The notes: a model not told the origin generated them from the sequence alone. A stretch of DNA of 6,091 nt from Thermoplasmata archaeon (GCA_020350865.1 CP070726.1:1444282-1450372); one strand, 5' to 3'. Shown: positions 1 to 5,288, counted from the first letter of the stretch. Numbers and translations are program-made.

Positions 1-152
1 GGGGTCAGCCCATGCCGAGAAGGGTCTACACGCCGCGCGGAGGGGGTACGGGCGGTGTAAAGTTCAGTTCCTCTTCCGGGAGCAGACCGCACCATCCCGG
101 AGAGGTTGTGATAGTTGAGGATATCGATAAAAAAAGGAGGATGAGATATTGA
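1..152 (+). CDS. Possible 3' end of an unidentified upstream gene (partial)
   Basis: A frame open from the window edge ends with TGA at 150-152. That stop overlaps the TTG start of the next gene at 149-151, an arrangement typical of translationally coupled genes. The visible C-terminus is rich in Gly, Ser and Arg and ends in a charged stretch (EVVIVEDIDKKRRMRY). I do not recognise the family. The two other forward frames are also open for part of this stretch, ending at 60 and 117, so the reading frame is chosen mainly from the overlap and the charged tail. The ribosome binding site of the following gene lies inside these last codons. The alternative is that the stretch is noncoding leader of the NfeD-like gene. 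Confidence 0.4.
   Translation, partial: GQPMPRRVYTPRGGGTGGVKFSSSSGSRPHHPGEVVIVEDIDKKRRMRY
134..140 (+). promoter_or_regulatory. Shine-Dalgarno site that fixes the TTG start of the NfeD-like gene
   Basis: AAGGAGG ends 8 bases before the TTG at 149. This is a near-perfect anti-16S match at ideal spacing. It supports the non-ATG start, because the next in-frame ATG codons lie inside the first membrane segment or beyond it. Confidence 0.8.
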
Positions 153-706
153 GCATATACTTGATTATAGCAATAATATGCATGATCCTATTGGTGGCAA
201 CTGTAATTATGGGGGATTTTGGTGGGGATGTAGACATGGATGTAGACATGGATATGGACATGGATATGGGCCACTTCGAGGTGGGTCACGGCGATTTCGG
301 AGGTGCTGGAATCAGCCCGCTCAGCCTGCCGATAATACTGACGTTCGGGACAGGCTTTGGTGGTTTCGGTACACTTTTTGAAGCCATTAATATGCATCCT
401 CTTGTCATTCCGTTTCTATCAGCAGGTTTATCTGGACTCATGGCAGGTGCAATGTACTTCATCATGCTGAAGGTTTTTGGACAAACACAGACATCAAGTA
501 CGGTAAGGTTGCAAGATCTAGTTGGCAAGGAGGGAATAGTGTCAATTCCCATTAAGCCTGATGGTCTAGGACAGATTATTGTCACGACTGAGGAGAGAGG
601 AAGAACAACCCTCACCGCGGTTTCTGATCAGGAGATATCCACAGATTCGGTGGTTACAATCACGAAGATAACAGGTGACGCTGTTTTCGTGAAAAAGAGA
701 TTATAA
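149..706 (+). CDS. NfeD-like membrane protein, flotillin partner, with Asp-Met repeat loop
   Basis: The protein has 185 residues and starts at TTG, chosen for the strong Shine-Dalgarno site just upstream. Visible layout: a first hydrophobic segment at about residues 3-21; an acidic loop with seven consecutive Asp-Met/Val pairs at 27-40, followed by a His/Gly/Phe stretch (GHFEVGHGDFGG, 41-52); two more membrane segments at about 59-77 and 85-110; and a C-terminal beta-rich domain at about 116-185. That last domain carries the LVGKEGIV start typical of the NfeD OB-fold. Short NfeD proteins (YuaF/YqiJ type) are encoded beside flotillins and are thought to act with them in membrane microdomains. 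Here a flotillin gene follows after 44 bases, which strongly supports the call. The gene has more A/T-ending codons than the flotillin's distal half. Membrane topology is not certain. The acidic repeat is not a feature I know from the family. The family call is fairly sure; the cellular role is inferred from the pairing. Confidence 0.82.
   Translation: MSIYLIIAIICMILLVATVIMGDFGGDVDMDVDMDMDMDMGHFEVGHGDFGGAGISPLSLPIILTFGTGFGGFGTLFEAINMHPLVIPFLSAGLSGLMAGAMYFIMLKVFGQTQTSSTVRLQDLVGKEGIVSIPIKPDGLGQIIVTTEERGRTTLTAVSDQEISTDSVVTITKITGDAVFVKKRL
227..268 (+). repeat. In-frame hexanucleotide repeat encoding (Asp-Met/Val)7
   Basis: Seven tandem GAY-RTR codon pairs occur here. The first 24 bases are two identical copies of GATGTAGACATG, followed by GATATG/GACATG variants. 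The repeat lies in the loop after the first membrane segment of the NfeD-like protein. Such a pure short-period repeat could change length by slippage in steps of two residues without breaking the frame. Confidence 0.85.
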
Positions 707-750
707 GAAAATGGGTAGATAGAATATGATAAAAATAGGGGGAAGAAAAT

Positions 751-2217
751 ATGAATGGTGAAGTGATATTGGGTCTGAGTGCCATAATTATCGGGCTCAT
801 GGCCCTGGTAATGATTTTTGCGTCTAGATATAAGAAAGTGCCGCCAGATAAGGCAATGGTGGTTTACGGAAAGAGGCAGAAAGGGACGAGAAAAGGATAC
901 AGGGTTATATCTGGTGGTGCCAAACTCATTATTCCGATATTGGAGTCGTACGAGTTCCTACCTCTGGACGTGAGAACACTGGATGTTGTTGTAAACGATA
1001 TCGTGACCGATGTGAAGCAGAGCGGTGCCAAAATCAACATCAAGTGCGTAACCCAGGTCAAGGTTTCAAGCGATCCCAGGATCCTCGATACGGCGGCAGA
1101 GCACCTGCTGCACAAGACCAACGCCGAAATAAACGAGATCGCCCTCAAGACCCTGGAGGGGCACGTGAGGGGTGTGTGCGCCGTCATGACAATCGAGGAC
1201 ATCAACTCGGACAGGGACGCCATTGCGGGCAAGGTCCAGACGTATGCTGACAAGGACCTGAAGAACATGGGCATAGAGATAAGGTCCTTCGTGATCAAGG
1301 AAATAGAGGACGAGCACGGGTACCTGGATGCCCTGGGTATCAAGAGAACAGAGGAAGTGAAAAGGGACGCCAGGATAGGCAAGGCCGTGGCCAACAGGGA
1401 GGCTACCATCCAGGAAGCAAGGGCCGCCCAGGAAGGGGAGAAGGCAAACGCCGAGGCAGAGGCACAGGTCGCCCTGTATCACAGGGACAGGGACATCACA
1501 AGACAGAGGGCCGAGGCGGAGGTGGAAAGGGAAAGGGCCAACAAGGAGATATCCTTCGGGATCCAGGACGCGAAGCGGAGGCAGGAGCTGATAGTGGAGC
1601 AGAGGATCGTCGATATCAGGGACAAGGAAAAACGCGTTGAAGTGCAGACCCAGGAGGTTCTCAGAAAGGAGCAGGAGCAGAAGGCAGAGCAGGTGGTCCC
1701 CGCTTCGGCCAGGGCCGATGCCATAGCGGTGGAGGCGGACGGTGAGAAGAGAAGACAGATCACGCTTGCCGAAGGCGAGAAGGGCCGCCTGATACTTACG
1801 GCCGAAGGTGAGAAATCCAGGCTCAGTTTAACTGCGGACGGCCAGGCCGACAAGATCAGAAAGGAAGGTGTGGCCGAGGCGGACATCATCAGGCTCAAGG
1901 GAGAGGCGGAGGCGGACGCCATCAAGGCCAAGGGTCTCGCGGAAGCCGAGGCCATGCACAAGAAGGCCGAGGCATGGGAGCGGTACGGCAGGGCCGCCGT
2001 GACGGAGCTCATAGTGGAGAAGCTGCCCGAGATCGTGGGCGAGGCCTCCAGGGCCATCCAGAACACGGACAAGATCATCATCATGGGCGAAGGAGGCCCC
2101 ACGCACCTGGTGAAGAGCGCAGTGGACATCGCAGCCCAGGCCCCGGCACTCATCAAGGCCCTGACAGGCATGGAGATATCGGACCTGGCAGTCAAGCTGA
2201 AGGAGCTCCAGAAGTAA
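751..2217 (+). CDS. Flotillin / SPFH-domain protein (YqiK-FloT type)
   Basis: The protein has 488 residues. The ATG start is preceded by a GGGGGAAG-like ribosome binding site about 6 bases away. An N-terminal membrane segment (residues 5-24) is followed by a short basic stretch and an SPFH/band-7 domain (about 28-195, entering through VPPDKAMVVYGKRQKG). Next comes a long charged coiled coil rich in Ala, Glu, Lys and Arg (about 200-405). The C-terminus holds the signature seen in flotillins: AEAWERYGRAAVTELIVEKL, then a KIIIMGEGG segment at 441-449. Near-repeats of the type (T)AEGEKxRLxLTA occur at 328-364. Flotillins are membrane scaffolds that oligomerise through the coiled coil. The length and domain order are normal for the family. 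The gene lies 44 bases after the NfeD-like gene, so the two probably form one transcript and one complex. Third codon positions change from mixed in the first 100 codons to strongly G/C-ending later. The family assignment is secure; the specific physiological role is not. Confidence 0.93.
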   Translation: MNGEVILGLSAIIIGLMALVMIFASRYKKVPPDKAMVVYGKRQKGTRKGYRVISGGAKLIIPILESYEFLPLDVRTLDVVVNDIVTDVKQSGAKINIKCVTQVKVSSDPRILDTAAEHLLHKTNAEINEIALKTLEGHVRGVCAVMTIEDINSDRDAIAGKVQTYADKDLKNMGIEIRSFVIKEIEDEHGYLDALGIKRTEEVKRDARIGKAVANREATIQEARAAQEGEKANAEAEAQVALYHRDRDITRQRAEAEVERERANKEISFGIQDAKRRQELIVEQRIVDIRDKEKRVEVQTQEVLRKEQEQKAEQVVPASARADAIAVEADGEKRRQITLAEGEKGRLILTAEGEKSRLSLTADGQADKIRKEGVAEADIIRLKGEAEADAIKAKGLAEAEAMHKKAEAWERYGRAAVTELIVEKLPEIVGEASRAIQNTDKIIIMGEGGPTHLVKSAVDIAAQAPALIKALTGMEISDLAVKLKELQK

Positions 2218-2409
2218 AAGTGACAAGGGCCCGTTTGCCCCCTCTTGGTTACAGGGCGAAGGGACCCCAAAATTGATATCCTTCCAAAGATGTGTATCAG
2301 TTAACACGATTCGCGGAAAACGGTCCTTCAGGCGGCTGATTAGAACGGGTGCCGCCGGGACCCGATACCCTATCCCCCCGCACACATTCGCTTTCAGGCC
2401 AGGATTCTC
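2218..2409 (+). other. Interval of 192 bases with no recognised gene; short inverted repeats
   Basis: No convincing coding frame or RNA gene was found. Just after the flotillin stop, GGGC (2228-2231) can pair with GCCC a few bases later, but no T-run follows, so a terminator is not supported. A perfect 6-base inverted repeat, GGCGGC (2331-2336) and GCCGCC (2351-2356), encloses a 14-base loop. The stretch up to 2380 is GC-rich and ends in a C-run (2374-2379). I tried both strands for a tRNA fold and found no T-arm consensus. The interval probably contains the 5' leader of the small gene that starts at 2410. Confidence 0.5.
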
Positions 2410-2577
2410 ATGGAGATCGAATCAGTGGAGTGGAGCAAGTACAACCTGTCCTTCGAGGGCATAATCGAGGCGTGGATAGTGGCAGGTGACATGCTGGCAG
2501 TGGTCTCGGCCCTGATGAAGGTTCAGGCAGCAACAGAGGAGGACATGGCAAAGTTGATGAAATCGCTCAAGCCGTAG
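2410..2577 (+). CDS. Small protein of 55 residues, family unknown
   Basis: ATG at 2410 opens a frame that stops with TAG at 2575-2577. The frame has an upstream stop at 2341-2343 and no other ATG, GTG or TTG in between, so the start is unambiguous if the gene is real. The protein begins MEIESVEWSKYNLSFEGIIE. It has a central hydrophobic helix-like stretch (about residues 18-37, AWIVAGDMLAVVSALMK) and a Lys-rich amphipathic tail. Most codons end in G or C (AAC, CTG, TTC, GGC, AAG, CTC), like the distal part of the flotillin gene. This is the main argument that it is coding. No good Shine-Dalgarno site is visible (only AGG at 2401-2403), so translation could be leaderless or weak. The hydrophobic part contains an Asp, which makes it a poor transmembrane segment; a small soluble helical protein seems more likely. 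No function is proposed. Confidence 0.6.
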   Translation: MEIESVEWSKYNLSFEGIIEAWIVAGDMLAVVSALMKVQAATEEDMAKLMKSLKP

Positions 2578-2668
2578 CTTCCATGATTGCTCATTTTCAA
2601 TAGTAATCAGTTATATTAATCATATATATAATAATATTAAAATGCTCCGAGACTTTTGTAATCCACGA

Positions 2669-2706
2669 ACTTTATAAAGCAGCAATTAATGACCCAGGTA
2701 TAAAGC
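2669..2706 (+). promoter_or_regulatory. Candidate archaeal promoter(s) of tiaS: two TATA-like boxes
   Basis: The AT-rich gap 2578-2716 contains CTTTATAAAG (2670-2679) and GTATAAAG (2699-2706). Archaeal transcription normally begins about 25 bases after the TATA centre. The first box would give a short leader ahead of the GTG start at 2717. The second would place the transcript start close to the internal ATG at 2732. A further AT-rich tract, ATATATATAATAATATTAAA, lies at 2623-2642. Boxes are assigned by eye only. Confidence 0.5.
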
Positions 2707-2716
2707 GAATAACAGG

Positions 2717-4054
2717 GTGATTGCCATCCACATGGGTATCGACGACACGGACTCTGTTTCGGGTATGTGCACAACCTACCTGGCTTCCGAGCTTATCCAA
2801 GAATTCTCAGAGTGTGATGTGATAGGCTGTCCCAGATTGGTCAGGCTTAACCCCAACATACCGTGGAAGACCAGGGGCAACGGCGCCATTGCAGTGCAGT
2901 TCGGCAGGGGTTCGGGCGGGAGGTTTCCCATAGGCGAGATAGCCGGGAGGACCTACCACGGTTTCGAGAGGGGCCGGGACATGGATATCCGGAATGCAAA
3001 GAAAAGGGTGCAGACTGTTGTGGAGGAGCATGCCCGATTCGAGGATGCCAATACCAACCCCGCTTATATCATCACGAGGAAAAAAACGCCCCAGAGCCTC
3101 TACTGGATGGCTGTACGACAGGTTGTGGAATTGAAGGATGTTTTAGAGATGCTGAGGGATCAGCAGGCTGTATTCAAGGGCTACAAGAACAAAAGGGGCC
3201 TCATCGGGGCCTCTGCCGCCGTTTCATGGAGACCAAGGGACAGAACCTACGAAATCACAACATACAGGGAGAAAAAGCGATGGGGCACACAACGAAGGGT
3301 GGAGAAGGGCTCGGTAATTGAAATGGACAGGGCCTTTTCCTCAACATTCAACAACTATGATTATATAAATAAAAACATAGTCATTGCCCCCAACAGCCCC
3401 TGCCCCGTGCTTTTTGGTATAAGGGGGGACGAGCCGAAGGACCTGCCGCAGGCGATGGAGAGGGTCAAATCCGAAAAAAAGGACAGATGGCTGATATTTG
3501 AGACGAACCAGGGCACTGACGAGCATCTACAGAAACGGTCCATCGAGGCGATTGATAATTACACTTCGGTCATCACCTCCGGGGTGGTGTCGTCTGCACC
3601 GAGGACAATCGAAGGCGGCCATGTTATATTCACCATAAAGAACAGAAAGGAGATCCACTGCGCAGCCTACGAGCCCACAAAGGAGTTTCGGCACCTAGCA
3701 AGAAGGCTCATCTGCGGGGACGCTGTGACCGTCTACGGCGGTATCAGAAAGGAGCCGAAGACCATCAACATCGAGAAGATGAAAATCGAAAAGCTGGCCG
3801 AGCATCGTGTGAAATCTGAAAATCCCCGCTGTCCAAAATGCAAAAGAAAAATGAAGTCCGCAGGCAAGCACATGGGCTATCGCTGCAAGGCCTGCAAAAC
3901 TGCGGTGAGGGAGGAGGCAGTGCCTTTGTCCAAGATTGAAAGGGATATTGCCACTGGTTTTTACGAGGTGCCCGTGTGTGCCAGAAGACACCTAGCCAAA
4001 CCGCTCAAGAGGTTCGGAGGGCAATCGGGAATACTTAGGGGGGAAAAGAGGTGA
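2717..4054 (+). CDS. tiaS: tRNA(Ile2) 2-agmatinylcytidine synthetase TiaS
   Basis: The protein has 445 residues and is full length for the family. TiaS uses ATP and agmatine to turn C34 of the CAU anticodon of tRNA-Ile2 into agmatidine, so that the tRNA reads AUA as isoleucine. Visible parts: the GIDDTDS nucleotide-binding motif at 7-13, followed by GMCTTYL (16-22), whose first Thr (T19) aligns with the Thr that gives the TCKD kinase domain its name; LVRLNPNIPWKTRGNGA at 41-57, a hallmark segment; a ferredoxin-like middle domain; an OB-fold at about 285-355; and a C-terminal zinc ribbon with C372, C375, C390 and C393. The start is GTG at 2717. The alternative ATG at 2732 would remove the first beta-strand (IAIHMG), so GTG is preferred although no strong Shine-Dalgarno site precedes it. 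A rubredoxin gene follows 4 bases after the stop. The identity is very secure, and it implies an archaeal host. Confidence 0.95.
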   Translation: MIAIHMGIDDTDSVSGMCTTYLASELIQEFSECDVIGCPRLVRLNPNIPWKTRGNGAIAVQFGRGSGGRFPIGEIAGRTYHGFERGRDMDIRNAKKRVQTVVEEHARFEDANTNPAYIITRKKTPQSLYWMAVRQVVELKDVLEMLRDQQAVFKGYKNKRGLIGASAAVSWRPRDRTYEITTYREKKRWGTQRRVEKGSVIEMDRAFSSTFNNYDYINKNIVIAPNSPCPVLFGIRGDEPKDLPQAMERVKSEKKDRWLIFETNQGTDEHLQKRSIEAIDNYTSVITSGVVSSAPRTIEGGHVIFTIKNRKEIHCAAYEPTKEFRHLARRLICGDAVTVYGGIRKEPKTINIEKMKIEKLAEHRVKSENPRCPKCKRKMKSAGKHMGYRCKACKTAVREEAVPLSKIERDIATGFYEVPVCARRHLAKPLKRFGGQSGILRGEKR

Positions 4055-4058
4055 TAAG

Positions 4059-4223
4059 TTGAGGAAATGGAAATGCTCTATCTGCGGGTGGATATACGAC
4101 CCCGAGAAGGGCCTGGCAGATAAGGGCATAGGGCCGGGCACCTCATTTGAGGACCTGCCCGGTACGTTCAGGTGCCCCCAGTGCGGTGCAATGAAAAAAT
4201 GGTTCAAGATGGTGGATGAGTAG
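4059..4223 (+). CDS. Rubredoxin (54 residues)
   Basis: This is a small iron protein that carries single electrons through an Fe(Cys)4 centre in the cytoplasm. Partners in anaerobes include superoxide reductase, rubrerythrin and flavodiiron proteins, none of which is in the window. The frame starts at TTG 4059, 4 bases after the tiaS stop. A GAGGTGA ribosome site (4048-4054) overlaps the tiaS stop codon, so translation is probably coupled. The protein shows the two knuckles CSICGWIYDPEKG (Cys 6 and 9) and CPQCGA (Cys 39 and 42), the aromatic core residues W4, Y13, F30 and F38, and the PGTSFEDLPGTFRCP segment. Its length is the normal 52-55 residues. Nothing is missing. A link to TiaS chemistry is not known; shared transcription is the only connection visible. 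Confidence 0.95.
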   Translation: MRKWKCSICGWIYDPEKGLADKGIGPGTSFEDLPGTFRCPQCGAMKKWFKMVDE

Positions 4224-4227
4224 GATA

Positions 4228-4258
4228 TGAAGGGATGGTTCGATTCATTTCCGCTTCA
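4228..4258. terminator. Imperfect hairpin between convergent genes, possible bidirectional terminator
   Basis: TGAAGGGA (4228-4235) can pair with TCC-g-CTTCA (4250-4258), giving about 8 pairs with one bulged G. It lies between the stops of the rubredoxin and the reverse-strand Roadblock gene. No long T-run follows on either strand, only an AT-rich GCATATATTA, so termination is a guess from position. Confidence 0.3.
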
Positions 4259-4272
4259 ATGCATATATTACA

Positions 4273-4620
4273 CTAGATACCCGAAATGATGGTTTGAAGC
4301 TCCTGCATTATGGTGTCCTCATCCTGTTTTCCCAGTATGGTCACTGCAAGCAGGATGGTATCGGTGACAAAGGTGATGAGGATCTTGGAGGTCTTGGTTT
4401 GCAGGACAAGGCCCCTTAATGGATCGTTCATCTCCAGGGAGGCGGCCTCAGCCGAGCCCATGATGATGGCGGCCATGCCCGCGAACTTATCGAGGCTGAT
4501 GGACCTTCTGATGCTGCCCAAAACGAACATGCCCGTTTTCGTCATGAGCACCGCATCAGTAACCGAGCCCAGGCCCTTGATTCTGGTCATCATGGCTTCC
4601 AGGGACTTGATGTCCTCCAT
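4273..4620 (-). CDS. Roadblock/LC7-domain protein
   Basis: The protein has 115 residues from the ATG at 4620. A GTG at 4629 in the same frame would add three residues. The ATG is preferred because GGTGA (4630-4626 on the reverse strand) sits 5 bases upstream as a ribosome site and overlaps the GTG. The fold pattern is that of a Roadblock/LC7 (MglB-like) domain: helix 1 (about 2-15, EDIKSLEAMMTRIKGL), a beta-hairpin with DAVLMTKTGMFVLGSI (22-37), a long helix (43-62), two strands (about 69-95) including TSKILITFVTDTILLAVTIL, and a final helix (100-113). Such proteins dimerise and regulate small Ras-like GTPases. Archaea often carry several stand-alone copies. No GTPase gene is in this window. 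The gene is convergent with the rubredoxin and has its own TATA-like box upstream. The fold is fairly sure; the partner is unknown. Confidence 0.8.
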   Translation of the reverse strand: MEDIKSLEAMMTRIKGLGSVTDAVLMTKTGMFVLGSIRRSISLDKFAGMAAIIMGSAEAASLEMNDPLRGLVLQTKTSKILITFVTDTILLAVTILGKQDEDTIMQELQTIISGI

Positions 4621-4661
4621 ATCTGTCACCGAATCGGTCGTTTTTGGAGGTCTTACCTCGA

Positions 4662-4670
4662 CGATATAAG
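4662..4670 (-). promoter_or_regulatory. TATA-like box for the Roadblock/LC7 gene
   Basis: On the reverse strand CTTATATCG lies about 45 bases ahead of the ATG at 4620. A start site about 25 bases downstream would leave a leader of roughly 20 bases that includes the GGTGA ribosome site. Assigned by eye. Confidence 0.4.
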
Positions 4671-4988
4671 GAGGTACGGGCAGATAAAAGTTTCTTTTTT
4701 TCTATTCAGTATCATGCTGTTCAATCTAGTGTTATTAAAAGGGATTCGGTGTAAAACTGTAGATGATTCTCATCTTGGGATTTTTTATGGACGTCTCGAC
4801 AATGTTTAATAATTGCAAGATTATAAAATTAATAAATAGAATAGCAACTATTAACATTAATAGCGTCATGGAGCACCCTAAATATTTAATGGGAAATTAT
4901 ATAAAAGGGTTAATTCTTTTAATGCAAATATTAATAAAATCGGCTTGATATTATTTATATAGGTTCAATACATAAGAATTTGGATAAG
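4671..4988. other. AT-rich intergenic stretch without a convincing gene
   Basis: The composition is much richer in A and T than the flanking genes, with many TTAATA, TATATAA and AAATATT words. It contains a T7 run (4694-4700) and several TATA-like boxes, for example TTATATAAAAG at 4897-4907 and TTATTTATATAGG at 4951-4963. A 61-codon forward frame from 4763 to 4948 is mostly Ile, Leu, Asn and Lys, as expected by chance in AT-rich DNA, and has no ribosome site. I do not call it a gene. The stretch is likely a promoter and spacer region for the structured element downstream. Confidence 0.5.
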
Positions 4989-5000
4989 ACTTAAATACTT
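4988..5000 (+). promoter_or_regulatory. Candidate promoter for the structured leader or small RNA
   Basis: GACTTAAATACTT resembles the archaeal TATA consensus (TTTAAATA type). Its centre near 4995 predicts transcription from about 5020. That would include the hairpin at 5040-5083 and, if the polymerase reads on, a leader of about 270 bases to the secreted-protein gene at 5289. Confidence 0.5.
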
Positions 5001-5019
5001 ACATGTGTATTAATAAGTA

Positions 5020-5098
5020 CGTTCTCTATTAGAGGAGGACGAGGCAGAGCGCCAAGGAGGGGCGCTATGACATATCTGCCTCGCACTGTATTTTTTTT
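5020..5098 (+). ncRNA. Two-tier hairpin with T8 tail: structured leader, attenuator or small RNA
   Basis: An outer perfect 9-base stem pairs CGAGGCAGA (5040-5048) with TCTGCCTCG (5075-5083). Inside it GCGCC (5049-5053) pairs with GGCGC (5061-5065). The 7-base terminal loop is AAGGAGG (5054-5060), a strong Shine-Dalgarno sequence. The unpaired segment on the 3' side (about 5066-5074) contains an ATG at 5067. Seven bases after the outer stem comes a T8 run (5091-5098), which could end transcription in an archaeon. A TATA-like box lies at the right distance upstream. The pairing is read directly from the sequence. Whether the element is a separate RNA or the 5' leader of the gene at 5289 is open; no known RNA family was recognised. 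Confidence 0.5.
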
Positions 5099-5156
5099 GT
5101 GCGGGTGGATACATGGAAATACCTCAATCCGAGGGGAGGGAGGAAGGAGAGGTTAG
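5067..5156 (+). CDS. Possible 29-codon leader peptide ORF inside the hairpin element
   Basis: ATG at 5067 lies 6 bases after the AAGGAGG in the hairpin loop, an ideal ribosome-site spacing. The frame runs MTYLPRTVFFLCGWIHGNTS and on to TAG at 5154-5156. It passes through the T8 run, which encodes the Phe-Phe-Leu part. The second half (GEGGRRG) is just the purine-rich tract translated, so the peptide itself need not be functional. If translated, ribosomes would open the outer stem and could couple translation to readthrough of the T-run. Kept at low confidence because the coding argument is only the ribosome site. Confidence 0.22.
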   Translation: MTYLPRTVFFLCGWIHGNTSIRGEGGRRG

Positions 5157-5249
5157 AGGAAAGGAGCCACAGGCGGAGGACAGACCGATATTTCATGGAG
5201 CAACGGCAGTACCGCTCTTCTTCTTGTGACTTCTTTTCCTAACCTTTTC
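5146..5249 (+). repeat. Long imperfect purine/pyrimidine inverted repeat in the putative leader
   Basis: GGTTA-GA-GGAAA (5151-5162) pairs with TTTCC-TAACC (5235-5244) around a two-base GA bulge. With G-U pairs the helix extends outward to 5146/5249 and inward to about 5166/5231, roughly 19 pairs in all. The left arm lies in an almost pure purine tract (5131-5166) and the right arm in a pyrimidine-rich tract (5214-5246). The loop is about 64 bases long and contains another short pair, CGG/CCG, at 5203-5213. It would form only if this region is transcribed; it ends 40 bases before the ATG of the secreted-protein gene. Confidence 0.45.
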
Positions 5250-5288
5250 ACAGCACTCTTTTCTCGGTCAACGGAGGGAGAAAACGGA

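Noticed and set aside
864..1409. Long reverse-strand open frame of 181 codons within the flotillin gene
   Set aside because: It lies opposite a well-supported flotillin frame, has low-complexity Ser/Leu composition and no domain. It is a shadow of G/C-ending codons.
1479..2270. Reverse-strand open frame of 263 codons over the flotillin coiled coil
   Set aside because: Its Ser/Ala/Leu-rich sequence mirrors the Glu/Ala/Lys repeats of the true gene, and it has no recognisable fold.
1828..2385. Second reverse-strand frame crossing the flotillin end and the following gap
   Set aside because: No domain or ribosome site was seen, and it overlaps a secure gene on the other strand.
2310..2385. Possible tRNA or tRNA remnant on either strand
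   Set aside because: The GC-rich blocks suggested an acceptor and T-arm, but there is no TTCRA-type T-loop, no matching acceptor stem and no clear anticodon arm.
2273..2464. Forward frame of 63 codons before the small gene
   Set aside because: Its composition is Arg/Thr/Ser-rich without structure, and it overlaps the better-supported small gene in another frame.
4310..4669. Forward frame of 119 codons opposite the Roadblock gene
   Set aside because: The reverse-strand frame shows the Roadblock/LC7 pattern and a ribosome site, while this one is its mirror with Met/Ser/Val-rich sequence.
4763..4948. AT-rich 61-codon forward frame
   Set aside because: No ribosome site, and its Ile/Asn/Lys/Leu composition is expected from random AT-rich sequence.
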